From Clostridiales bacterium (lineage in GTDB: Bacteria; Bacillota; Clostridia; Oscillospirales; Oscillospiraceae): a stretch of DNA of 33,027 nt. Both the position numbers and the translations under genes were made by a program. How positions within the stretch are numbered: position 1 is the first letter of the stretch; every line of letters begins with the position of its first letter. Below the pieces are notes generated by a model. The model did not search any database. It had not been told where the DNA came from and saw only the letters and a program-made list of their open reading frames with translations. Positions 25,117-33,027 of the stretch are shown here, one piece after another. The stretch spans positions 1-33,027 of the forward strand of contig JAJUGN010000020.1 of assembly GCA_029265975.1 (NCBI GenBank), in the 5' to 3' direction.

Positions 25117-28002
25117 ATGAAAATGCGAAGAGTGCTCATAATGGTTTCCTTATTGGCCATGCTGTTCTCCCTCTCTCCCGTAAAAGCCCGCGCCGCGGAC
25201 AACAGCATAACGTGGACTCTTGAAGAGCTGGAGTTTATCAGGCTGCATCCCGTTATACGAGTCGGAATCGACCCGAAGTTCGTGCCGTTCGAGTTTATTG
25301 ACAGGGACGGCCTGTATAAGGGCATTACCGCCGATTATCTTGATATCATCAGCCGCAGAACGGGTCTCAAATTTGAGGTTGCGAAGGGACTTACCTGGCC
25401 GGAGGCCTATGAGCTTGCGCTTGAAGGCAAGGTCGACGCGCTGCCCGCGGTTTCAAAGACCGAGGAGAGGGAAAAGAATTTCCTCTTCTCGGAGCCCTAT
25501 TATTATTTCAGGAGAGTTATCGTTACCCGCGACGACGATACGGGGATATCGGGAGTCGAGGACATGAAGGGCCTGACGGTTGCGGTGCAGCGGAACAGCT
25601 CGCACCACAGCTATCTGCTCTCCAATCCGAAAATCAACCTGAGCCTTTACGATTCGGCAGAAGCGGCCTTAGAGGCGGTCGCTAACGGATCCGAGCGCGC
25701 CTATGTGGGAAATCTCGCGACAACGAACTATCTGATACGTGCAAACGGACTCACAAACCTGAGATTCATTGCCTTGGAGGCGGAAAAGCAGCAGACGCTT
25801 CATATAGCGGTCCGAAAAGATTGGGCGGTGCTTGTCGGCATTTTAAACAAGGCGCTTGCGAGCATTACCGAAGAGGAAAAGATCTCGATAAACAACAAGT
25901 GGATAAATTTGAAAAGCGATGCCGATTACGGCCCGCTTATCAGGGTGCTAGTTATCGTCGGCGCTCTTGTGGCGGTTGTCCTGTCGGTTTCGTTTTTTTG
26001 GATCGTGCGCCTGAAAAACGAAGTGAAGAAGAGAAAGAGCATTCAGGACGCATTGGAAAAGGCGAAGCGCGAGGCGGAGGACGCAAACAACTTCAAATCG
26101 AATTTCATGGCCAGGATGTCACACGAGATCAGGACTCCGCTGAACGCGATAATCGGACTTTCCTATCTGCTTAAGAAAACGGACATCACGCTGACCCAGA
26201 AGATGTACGTCGACAGGATAACCCAGGCATCTACAAATATGCTGACAATCATCAACGATATACTCGACTTCTCAAAAATCGAGGCCGGAAAGGTTGAGCT
26301 TGAAATCGCCCCGTTCAGCCTTGACCAGTGCATACAGGATGTCGTTAACATCATATCATACAAAATCGAGGAGCAGGAGATAGGCTTCAAGCTGACTAAG
26401 GATCCTCTCGTGCCCAATTGGTTTTTGGGAGATTCGAAGAGGATCGCGCAGATACTGCTCAATATCCTGAACAACGCCGCCAAATTCACAAGCTCGGGCG
26501 AGGTGTCGCTCGACGTAAGGCTCGCGGGAAAGGAAAACGACAGGTACGAGCTGATGTTCACCGTAAAGGATACGGGCATCGGCATGTCGGAGGAGCAGGT
26601 GAAGCGGCTCTTCACTCCGTTTACACAGGGGGACGTCAGCATAAACAGACGCTTCGGGGGAACCGGACTCGGGCTTTCAATCGTAAAAAACCTCGTCGAT
26701 ATGATGGGCGGCCAGATAAATGTCCTGAGCGCCGAGGGAGAGGGCTCGACGTTTATCGTCCATCTGCCTCTGCGCCCCGACAGGGAGAAGGAAGAGCAGT
26801 ACAGGAAGGACCTTGCCTCCGGACATTTCAGGAATATCCGGACGCTGGTGCTCGAAAAGACAGGCGCGGACATGAACGTGATAGAGAGCTATCTGGGGGC
26901 GTTCGGAATGCGCTGCGAGCTCACGACTTCACCCGAGGGCGCGGCCGGTATGCTCGAAGCCGCGAACGGCAATCCGGCCAAACCCTTTGATCTTTTCATA
27001 ATCGATTATGAAACGCCTCCGGAAGGCGGGCTCGAATACCTCAAGTCACTCAGAAATAGCCCGAATATTATAAGAATGCCAAATGTCATCATGCTGCTGC
27101 CCATGATGAAAGAGGACCTTTTCGACAGGCTTGACGGGTACGGGGTAGACATCGGGATAGGAAAGCCCATAATTCCTTCGATACTCTTCAACGCCATTCT
27201 TGATATTTTCAGGCTTAAAGCGGTCTCGGCGGCGCGGCAGTCTGCGGAAAGGGAGGAGCATCCGAACGCTTCGGGAAAGCCCGGTCTTGTTCTGGTGGCG
27301 GAGGACAACAAGACGAACCAGCTGATAGCCAAAACCCTTCTGCAGCAGGCGGGTATGGAAGTCCTGCTGGCCTCGGACGGCAGCGAGGCGCTTGATGTTC
27401 TCACCCGCAGCGCAAACGAAATCGATCTTGTGCTGATGGACCTTCATATGCCGGTAATGAACGGCTACGAGGCCGCGGCGGAAATCAGAAGGCTTTCGGC
27501 GGACGTGCCTATCGTCGCAATGACCGCGGACGTTATCCTCGGAGTCAGGGAGAAGTGCGAGCAAAGCGGAATATTCCATTACATAAGCAAACCCTTCGAC
27601 CCGGACCGCTTTATCCACACCGTGAGAGATATAATAGAAGAAAAAAGGGCCGCCGGAAGCGAAAAATCCCCCGCTCTCGACAGGGAAGCGGGACTTAGGA
27701 ATCTGGGAGGAAACGCGGAGGCTTATCGAAGGGTGCTCGGTCAATATTTGGATGAAAATGAGGACCTTCCGCAAAGGCTGGAGCTTGCGGTAAGTGAACG
27801 GAGATACGAGGATGCAGGGCAGATGGTGCACAAGCTCAAAAGCGGCTCTGGCGCAATAGGCGCAAAAGCTTTTTTCGAGCTTTGCGTCAAAATGCAGAAG
27901 GCGCTGAATGAAAAGAGCGAAAGTGAGATAGCGGACCTGCAAAGCAAGTTTTTCGGCGAGCTTAAAAGGCTGCTTTCGGAAATTAGGGAGAGCGGGGAAT
28001 GA
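25117..28002 (+). CDS. BvgS-like hybrid sensor kinase with full phosphorelay
   Basis: A 961-residue membrane sensor. A signal peptide (1-26, cleavage after ARA) leads to one extracellular solute-binding domain of the SBP_bac_3 type (about 30-270), a membrane helix (275-295) and a short coiled coil. The kinase core has His336 in MSHEIRTP, an N box (NILNNAAKF) and glycine boxes DTGIGM and GGTGLGLS. The first receiver (about 570-685) keeps Asp630 but lacks the acidic pair, so it is degenerate. The second (725-845) is complete with Asp775. An HPt domain carries His905. Phosphate probably passes His336 to Asp775 to His905 and then to the next gene product. The ATG at 25117 begins the signal peptide; a GTG at 25075 is rejected. 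The ligand is unknown; amino acids are common for this fold. Confidence 0.92.
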   Translation: MKMRRVLIMVSLLAMLFSLSPVKARAADNSITWTLEELEFIRLHPVIRVGIDPKFVPFEFIDRDGLYKGITADYLDIISRRTGLKFEVAKGLTWPEAYELALEGKVDALPAVSKTEEREKNFLFSEPYYYFRRVIVTRDDDTGISGVEDMKGLTVAVQRNSSHHSYLLSNPKINLSLYDSAEAALEAVANGSERAYVGNLATTNYLIRANGLTNLRFIALEAEKQQTLHIAVRKDWAVLVGILNKALASITEEEKISINNKWINLKSDADYGPLIRVLVIVGALVAVVLSVSFFWIVRLKNEVKKRKSIQDALEKAKREAEDANNFKSNFMARMSHEIRTPLNAIIGLSYLLKKTDITLTQKMYVDRITQASTNMLTIINDILDFSKIEAGKVELEIAPFSLDQCIQDVVNIISYKIEEQEIGFKLTKDPLVPNWFLGDSKRIAQILLNILNNAAKFTSSGEVSLDVRLAGKENDRYELMFTVKDTGIGMSEEQVKRLFTPFTQGDVSINRRFGGTGLGLSIVKNLVDMMGGQINVLSAEGEGSTFIVHLPLRPDREKEEQYRKDLASGHFRNIRTLVLEKTGADMNVIESYLGAFGMRCELTTSPEGAAGMLEAANGNPAKPFDLFIIDYETPPEGGLEYLKSLRNSPNIIRMPNVIMLLPMMKEDLFDRLDGYGVDIGIGKPIIPSILFNAILDIFRLKAVSAARQSAEREEHPNASGKPGLVLVAEDNKTNQLIAKTLLQQAGMEVLLASDGSEALDVLTRSANEIDLVLMDLHMPVMNGYEAAAEIRRLSADVPIVAMTADVILGVREKCEQSGIFHYISKPFDPDRFIHTVRDIIEEKRAAGSEKSPALDREAGLRNLGGNAEAYRRVLGQYLDENEDLPQRLELAVSERRYEDAGQMVHKLKSGSGAIGAKAFFELCVKMQKALNEKSESEIADLQSKFFGELKRLLSEIRESGE

Positions 28003-28047
28003 TAAGAAGCCCCGAGAGCATTCAAAAGCCTTAAGGGAGGTAAAAAT

Positions 28048-30534
28048 ATGCCCGAGAAAATCCTGATTGTCGATGATTCGGCGACAGACCGCCTGATAAT
28101 CGAAAGCATGCTTTCCGACTACGAAATTGCGACCGCCTGCGACGGGCTGGAGGCCATGCGTCAAATAGAGACGGACGCTGAAATCAGCATAGTGATTCTC
28201 GATCTTCACATGCCAAACATGGACGGTTTTCAGGTTCTGGAGGCACTTAAGGCCACATACAGGCATAAGACGCTCAGAGCTATCATACTTACAAATTACG
28301 ACGAGCCGGAAAACGAGATAAAAGGCTTGAAGCTCGGCGCTGTGGATTACATAAGGAAGCCCATAAATATGCAATCTCTGAGGGTGAGAATAGAGATCCA
28401 TCTCAAGCTTATGCGCATGCAGCGCCTGCTTGAAGAGGAGCTGTTCAAGAACAGGCTGACCCTTGACGCCGTCTTCCAACAGGCGCCGATAGGGATAGCC
28501 ATATCGCACAACAGAGAGCCGAGCGACAACTTCATGCCTGACATTGTGAGCATAAACCCCTGCTTCGAGCGCATAACGGGCAGGACGAAGGAGGAGCTTG
28601 TAAGACTCGGCTGGGAAAGGATTACCCATCCGGAGGATTTGGAAAAGGACAGGTATCTTTTTAACAGGCTTCAGGCGGGCGAAATCGGCGGCTATTCCAT
28701 GGAAAAGCGATATATAAGGCCGGACGGCTCCGAGGTCTGGGTGAATATGATAGTGGCGCCCCTCAGGCTGAACAACGATTACAGGTATAATCATATATGC
28801 CTCGTTCAGGACATTACGGAGCGGAAGGCGATGGAAAAGGCGCTTCGCGAAAGCGAACAGAGCAAGGCTGTGCTGCTCGATAACCTGCCGGGCATGACTT
28901 ACCGCTGCAAATTCGACAGGGACTGGACCATGCTGTATGTTTCAAACGGCTGCCTCGAGCTGACGGGCTACAGCCCGGAGAGCCTTCTCTGCAACCGGGA
29001 TGTCGCGTTCAACGACCTCATAGCCCCGGAGTACAGGGAGGAGCTTTGGGAAAAGTGGGTGCAAGCGGTTGACGCGCATTTAAAGCTGAAAGTGGAGTAC
29101 GAAATAGTTACGGCGTCGGGAACAAAAAAATGGGTCTGGGAACAGGGGCAGGCCGTTTACGGAGAGGACGGCTCGCCGCTTGCGCTGGAAGGCCTGATTA
29201 TTGACATCACGGACAGGAAGAATTATGAGCTGAAGCTGAAGTACTTAAGCGAGCATGACCCTATGACGGGGCTCAAAAACTTAAGGTGCTTTGAAGAAGC
29301 GTATACGAACTGCAAAAACAGCGGGATTCAGGCAAGATGCGCGCTTGTAATGGTCAATATCCGCAGGTTCAGCGTGATAAACAAGCTGTTTGGCCATCGT
29401 TACGGGGACGGGCTGATCAGGGAAGTCGCCGCCTGCCTCCTTAAAGCCGTATCCGACCCGGATCTTCTTTTCCATCTCTCCGTAGACCGCTTTGCCATAT
29501 ATATTCCCTCTTATGAGGACAAAAGCGACCTGGTCGGGATATGCGACAGGATCATAAGCGTGCTTGAAGCCGAAATCAGCCAGAAGACGGTCGGCTTCAG
29601 CATAGGAGTGGTTGAGATAGACAAATACACCGCCTGCGATACGGAGGAGCTGCTGAAAAGAGCATACGCCGCGGCAGATTACTCGAACAAGCTCGAACGC
29701 TTCGGTTTTTGTTTTTTCAGCGGGGAAATGGAGGAAAAGCAGAAAAGGGAAATCGCGGTGAGGCAGGCCCTGAACGAAACCCTGCATAAGGAAGAAGACG
29801 GTTCGCTCTATATGCTTTATCAGCCGATAATAAGCCTGAAAACCGGAAAAATAGTAAGCTTCGAGGCGCTCGCGAGGTATAAAAGCGAGGAGCTAGGACA
29901 AATATCGCCCGCCGAGTTCATTCCGGTAGCCGAATCCTCGCTCATCATCATTCCGCTCGGTCAGAAAATCATGCGCCTGGCGTTTAAGTTCGCTCTGCGT
30001 CTTGCGCGCGAGGGCTACAAATCCGTATCGTTATCCATAAACATTTCCCCGATCCAGCTTCTGGGCGAGACTTTTTTGCCTGATTTGGAGAAGCTGCTTG
30101 ATGAAACCGGTCTGGACCCGAGAAGCCTGAATATCGAGATAACAGAATCCGTGTTTTCGGAAAATCTAAAGGAAATAAACGACAAGCTGGATAAGATCAG
30201 CTCAATGGGAATCCAAATAGCTATAGACGACTTCGGGACGGGCTATTCCTCCTTTGCGAGAGAGCGGGATCTGAAGGTCAACTGCCTTAAAATCGACAAA
30301 TCTTTTATTGCAAAACTTCTGGAAATAAACTGCGAAAAGGCGATAACCGGGGACGTAATATCGATGGCGCACAAGCTGGGGCACAGCGTTGTGGCCGAAG
30401 GCGTGGAGCAGGAAAAGCAGCGCATTTATCTTATGGAGCACGGCTGCGATATGATGCAGGGATACCTTTTCAGCAGGCCCGTCGACGAGGAGGCGGCCCT
30501 GGAGCTGCTCAGAAAGATGAACGGCTCCGAATAA
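28048..30534 (+). CDS. Response regulator with PAS-PAS-GGDEF-EAL, predicted c-di-GMP phosphodiesterase
   Basis: An 828-residue cytoplasmic protein. The receiver domain has Asp52 in LDLHMP and is the likely target of the HPt domain of the kinase 45 bases upstream. Two PAS domains follow (about 135-262 and 272-395). The GGDEF domain has SVDRF (478-482) where the active motif should be, so it cannot make c-di-GMP and may only bind GTP or regulate. The EAL domain (about 575-820) keeps the catalytic set: EAL at 606-608, the NIS and EITES segments, DDFGTG at 727-732, the KIDKSF lysine and AEGVE. Hydrolysis of c-di-GMP is predicted. The start follows AAGGGAGG, and a strong terminator follows the stop. 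Confidence 0.92.
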   Translation: MPEKILIVDDSATDRLIIESMLSDYEIATACDGLEAMRQIETDAEISIVILDLHMPNMDGFQVLEALKATYRHKTLRAIILTNYDEPENEIKGLKLGAVDYIRKPINMQSLRVRIEIHLKLMRMQRLLEEELFKNRLTLDAVFQQAPIGIAISHNREPSDNFMPDIVSINPCFERITGRTKEELVRLGWERITHPEDLEKDRYLFNRLQAGEIGGYSMEKRYIRPDGSEVWVNMIVAPLRLNNDYRYNHICLVQDITERKAMEKALRESEQSKAVLLDNLPGMTYRCKFDRDWTMLYVSNGCLELTGYSPESLLCNRDVAFNDLIAPEYREELWEKWVQAVDAHLKLKVEYEIVTASGTKKWVWEQGQAVYGEDGSPLALEGLIIDITDRKNYELKLKYLSEHDPMTGLKNLRCFEEAYTNCKNSGIQARCALVMVNIRRFSVINKLFGHRYGDGLIREVAACLLKAVSDPDLLFHLSVDRFAIYIPSYEDKSDLVGICDRIISVLEAEISQKTVGFSIGVVEIDKYTACDTEELLKRAYAAADYSNKLERFGFCFFSGEMEEKQKREIAVRQALNETLHKEEDGSLYMLYQPIISLKTGKIVSFEALARYKSEELGQISPAEFIPVAESSLIIIPLGQKIMRLAFKFALRLAREGYKSVSLSINISPIQLLGETFLPDLEKLLDETGLDPRSLNIEITESVFSENLKEINDKLDKISSMGIQIAIDDFGTGYSSFARERDLKVNCLKIDKSFIAKLLEINCEKAITGDVISMAHKLGHSVVAEGVEQEKQRIYLMEHGCDMMQGYLFSRPVDEEAALELLRKMNGSE

Positions 30535-30580
30535 CAGACTATTTTTTCAAGCGAAAGCATAAGCGAATGCCGCTTATAGA

Positions 30581-30632
30581 AGCACCTGGCGCAAAACCCG
30601 TAAACGGCGGGTCGGCGCCAGGTGCTTTTTGC
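30581..30632 (+). terminator. Terminator of the kinase/phosphodiesterase operon
   Basis: A 12-bp perfect stem, AGCACCTGGCGC (30581-30592) with its complement (30615-30626), is followed by TTTTT. The 22-base loop contains a smaller ACCCG/CGGGT stem. It lies 46 bases after the stop. Confidence 0.88.
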
Positions 30633-30724
30633 GCTGCGCGCTAATCGCAGAAACTTGAAATGTAACATAATATTGAAAATTTATAAAATATTTCTATATT
30701 TATAAATTTATTACAAAATTAATC

Positions 30725-30752
30725 TTGACAGCTTAATTTTCGATTATGCAAT
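30725..30752 (+). promoter_or_regulatory. Possible promoter of the chemoreceptor gene
   Basis: TTGACA (30725-30730) is perfect; TGCAAT (30747-30752) lies 16 bases further and matches the -10 consensus at four of six positions. Upstream is AT-rich, with TTTATAAA at both 30680-30687 and 30699-30706. No sigma-D (flagellar) promoter pattern was found. Confidence 0.4.
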
Positions 30753-30947
30753 TCGATACCTCAGATGTAAGCGTGCGCCAGCGCCGGAAGGAAGTGTATT
30801 TTAGGGATTTAGAGATAATGAGCAAAGTAAAGCGTGAAAAGAAAATATCGGCGCCCGAGCCCTCAAAAAGCCTTTACGCCTTGAAGCGCGGGCTGGGGTT
30901 GGGGAGATCAGCATCGGAAAAAGTCTTGATTATGGGAGGATTTTTAT
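30753..30947 (+). other. Long leader of the chemoreceptor gene
   Basis: If the promoter above is right, the transcript has about 190 untranslated bases. A GAGCCC/GGGCT pairing around 30860-30895 is the only stem noticed. A 75-codon frame from 30746 overlaps the receptor start and has no ribosome site, so it is not annotated. The sequence does not match the c-di-GMP-I riboswitch core as far as I can judge by eye. Confidence 0.4.
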
Positions 30948-32765
30948 ATGAAAAAACTGATATTGAATCTTAGAATCTCGGTTAAACTGCTTTTGGGCTT
31001 CCTGCTGATTACATTGCTCTGCGTTTCAAACGGCCTGGTGGGCATTTACAATTTGAAAACCGTTACAAAAAACGAACAGCTGCTTTACGATAAAAACACT
31101 TCCGGCGCGATTGAAATAAGCGACGCGCAGAGAGAGTTCCTGAAGACGAGAATAGATATTCGCAACATTATTATCTACTCGAAATCGGACAAGACCCAGT
31201 ATTACGGGAATATCGAGAGCAGCTTCAGGGACATTAACGAAAAACTGGAAAGTTATAGCAAAAAAATAAGCGACAGCAGGGAAAAAACGATATTCAATGA
31301 ATTGAAGGCATCGTTCAGCGAAAGCGAGAAAGCGATCAGTTCAATCGTACAGGCCTCAAAGTCGGGGAAGCCTGAGGATGAACTGCTGCGGATGTTCACT
31401 GATGCGGGACAAACGGCCTCAAAGACCGACGCCGCCTTCAAAAACCTGTCGGATTATAACGCCGCGCTTTCCCGGGACAGGGTCAAAATGGATGTCGACG
31501 CTTCCAATAAGGCCGCTTATATTTTGCTGGGACTGATCGCCGCGTCCTTTCTGATAGGAATAATACTGACCGTGGCAAATTCAAGGATATTAAGCGCGCC
31601 TATTAAAAAATTCTCCGCCCTTGCCCAAATGCTTGCGGCGGGCGACACGGATGCCAATAAAATAATGGACGAAAAAGACCTCAGAATGAAGAAGAGGAAA
31701 GATGAGATAGGAATTCTCGCAAATTCATTTTCAAAGCTGCTCTCAAGCACAAACGAGCAGGCGAGAACGATCCAGAAGCTCTCTGAAGGGGACCTGACAG
31801 CAAAAGCGACAATAAGATCCGACGAGGACGTCGTCGGAAAAAGCCTTTCAAAGCTGATCGATACTCTCAACGCCTTGCTTACCGACATAACATTTACAGC
31901 CGAGCAGGTGGCGGCCGGCTCCGAAGTGGTTTCAAATTCGAGCATGGCTTTGTCGCAGGGAGCTACTGAACAGGCAAGCTCGGTGGAAGAGCTGACGGTA
32001 TCGCTGGAAGAAATTTCTTCGCAGACCGGCGTCAACGCGCAGAACGCGCAGTCTTCCAACGAACTTTCCAAGAAGGTGAAAATGAACGCGGAAAACGGCA
32101 GCGCACGGATGAGCGAAATGCTCAGGGCCATGAACGATATAAGCCAGGCCTCCTCAAGCATCAAAAAAATAATAAAAAATATAGACGATATAGCTTTTCA
32201 GACCAATATTCTCGCTCTCAACGCGGCGGTGGAAGCGGCCAGGGCGGGACAGCACGGCAAAGGCTTCGCCGTTGTCGCCGATGAGGTCAGGAATCTGGCG
32301 TCGAGAGCGGCCAGGGCGGCCAGCGAAACCACTGAGCTTATTGAAGGCTCGATTGTAAAGGTCGAGACGGGGACAAAGATAGCGGACGATACCGCGGCGG
32401 TTCTTGGAGCGATGGTGGAGGAGGTGGCAAAGGTCGCCGAGCAGATAGAAGCTATCGCCGTGGCCTCGCGCGAACAGGCCTCCGCCATCGAGCAGATAAA
32501 TCAGGGAATAAATCAGGTTTCTCAGGTGGTCAGCAACAATGCCGCCATTTCGGAGGAAACCGCCGCGGCAAGCGAGCAGCTTTCAAGCCATGCCGCGCAG
32601 CTGCAGGAAAAGCTCAAGGTGTTCAAGATAAATTCGAACGGAGAACAGGAAAAAAACAGCGCTTCCGTAACGCCTGCCCCCCGTTCTGATAATAGCGCAG
32701 GCGTTACGAAGAATTTGTCGAAACCTAATAATGCAAAAAAGGAGATCAATTTCGGAAAGTATTGA
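30948..32765 (+). CDS. Methyl-accepting chemotaxis protein
   Basis: A 605-residue membrane chemoreceptor. An N-terminal membrane helix (about 9-30), an extracellular helical domain of the four-helix-bundle class (31-188) and a second helix (about 189-212) lead to HAMP regions (about 212-320) and a long cytoplasmic signalling coil. The highly conserved hairpin tip, with [16 protein letters not shown], lies around 413-450 and is where CheA and CheW bind. A polar tail of about 45 residues follows without a recognisable CheR-docking pentapeptide. The ATG follows GGGAGG. No che genes are in the window; signalling could be to flagella, pili or another Che-like pathway. It is a separate unit, with a terminator on each side. 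Confidence 0.93.
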   Translation: MKKLILNLRISVKLLLGFLLITLLCVSNGLVGIYNLKTVTKNEQLLYDKNTSGAIEISDAQREFLKTRIDIRNIIIYSKSDKTQYYGNIESSFRDINEKLESYSKKISDSREKTIFNELKASFSESEKAISSIVQASKSGKPEDELLRMFTDAGQTASKTDAAFKNLSDYNAALSRDRVKMDVDASNKAAYILLGLIAASFLIGIILTVANSRILSAPIKKFSALAQMLAAGDTDANKIMDEKDLRMKKRKDEIGILANSFSKLLSSTNEQARTIQKLSEGDLTAKATIRSDEDVVGKSLSKLIDTLNALLTDITFTAEQVAAGSEVVSNSSMALSQGATEQASSVEELTVSLEEISSQTGVNAQNAQSSNELSKKVKMNAENGSARMSEMLRAMNDISQASSSIKKIIKNIDDIAFQTNILALNAAVEAARAGQHGKGFAVVADEVRNLASRAARAASETTELIEGSIVKVETGTKIADDTAAVLGAMVEEVAKVAEQIEAIAVASREQASAIEQINQGINQVSQVVSNNAAISEETAAASEQLSSHAAQLQEKLKVFKINSNGEQEKNSASVTPAPRSDNSAGVTKNLSKPNNAKKEINFGKY

Positions 32766-32809
32766 ACCGCGAGCCAAAACCTGCGGATTGTGTCTTGCTC
32801 AGAAATAAA

Positions 32810-32840
32810 AAGCCCCGCAGTCCGTAAAACTGCGGGGCTT
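32810..32840. terminator. Hairpin terminator after the chemoreceptor gene
   Basis: An 11-bp stem, AAGCCCCGCAG (32810-32820) with CTGCGGGGCTT (32830-32840), lies 44 bases after the stop. The T tract is good on the minus strand but nearly absent on the plus strand, so it may also stop leftward transcription coming from the repeat side. Confidence 0.7.
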
Positions 32841-32845
32841 GAGAC

Positions 32846-32876
32846 TGTCAAAAAAACCCAAATAGCTTTTTTGACA
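32846..32876. repeat. Hairpin at the left edge of repeat copy 2
   Basis: TGTCAAAAAA (32846-32855) and TTTTTTGACA (32867-32876) are perfect complements around an 11-base loop. The right arm is the first part of the sequence shared with copy 1, so the hairpin may mark the element's edge. In copy 1 the matching left arm lies outside the window. Confidence 0.6.
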
Positions 32877-33027
32877 AGGGGGCTTAATGACGGCCGCTCT
32901 GCCGCGCCCGTCATGAGAGGTGTCATTTCCGACGTACACGCCGCCGGAAATGACAGATTTGACTTTTTTCCGCCATTCGTGGCGGAAATTCTGCGAAGCT
33001 TTTTTGCTGTAAACAGGTTCTTTGACA
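32865..33027. repeat. Dispersed hairpin-rich repeat, copy 2 (cut by window end)
   Basis: This is the second copy of the element at 3-166, in the same orientation. Both main hairpin stems are unchanged. The differences fall in the first 30 bases, in a spacer (one deleted base), in the loop of the second hairpin, and in the tail. The deletion shifts the short reading frames seen in copy 1. The window ends inside or at the end of the element, so its right boundary cannot be seen. Confidence 0.85.

Noticed and set aside
27046-28794. Long antisense frame (582 codons) on the minus strand
   Set aside because: It lies opposite two well-supported signalling genes, has no recognisable domain and has the composition of a shadow frame.
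30753-30947. Possible c-di-GMP riboswitch before the chemoreceptor
   Set aside because: The GGACGCAAAGCC-type core and its tetraloop receptor are not visible by eye.
30746-30973. 75-codon frame in the chemoreceptor leader
   Set aside because: It has no ribosome binding site, overlaps the true start of the receptor and resembles nothing known.
1-33027. Window as a complete circular element
   Set aside because: The two end repeats differ at several positions and continue into different flanks, and no replication or mobilisation gene is present.

Overview
The window looks like a piece of a monoderm (Gram-positive type) bacterial chromosome, most likely from class Clostridia. The evidence is AGGAGG-type ribosome binding sites, a type II (BadF/Fumble-like) pantothenate kinase, a heterodimeric multidrug ABC exporter, and a type IV pilus operon that goes from pilO straight to minor pilins with no pilP or pilQ secretin gene. 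Coding is dense, moderately GC-rich, and split by AT-rich intergenic regions with recognisable sigma-A type promoters. No tRNA, rRNA, CRISPR array, transposase or phage gene was seen. Lineage is an inference; no marker gene fixes the genus.

Layout. (1) 1-3990: one copy of a dispersed hairpin-rich repeat, a terminator, then a two-gene heterodimeric ABC exporter operon (+). (2) 4010-7542: two tandem paralogous DHA2-type MFS transporters (-), each with its own promoter region and operator-like dyad. (3) 7883-9318: a short flavodoxin-like gene (+) behind a perfect consensus promoter, convergent with a type II pantothenate kinase (-). (4) 9319-9989: a 671-base noncoding stretch ending in a promoter. 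(5) 10008-15203: a 1731-residue protein joining a Ser/Thr kinase-like domain, an AAA ATPase, a long helical region, GAF and an intact GGEEF diguanylate cyclase (+). (6) 15283-24777: a ten-gene type IV pilus operon (-), read as pilB, pilD, pilC, pilM, pilN, pilO, a pilin-like protein with a beta-solenoid, two minor pilins, and pilA behind its own promoter. (7) 25117-32765 (+): a BvgS-like hybrid kinase with a complete internal phosphorelay, a REC-PAS-PAS-GGDEF-EAL response regulator, and a methyl-accepting chemotaxis protein. (8) The right edge runs into a second copy of the repeat from the left edge.

How the genes fit together. From 10008 to 32765 the genes form a plausible surface-behaviour module. 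A predicted c-di-GMP synthase lies on one side of the pilus operon and a predicted c-di-GMP phosphodiesterase, controlled by a phosphorelay, on the other. The pilus assembly ATPase carries two N-terminal repeats resembling the MshEN c-di-GMP-binding motif, so it could be the receptor linking them. The unusual parts are the large solenoid-bearing pilin-like protein, the kinase/AAA/GAF/GGDEF fusion, and the noncoding repeat bounding the window.
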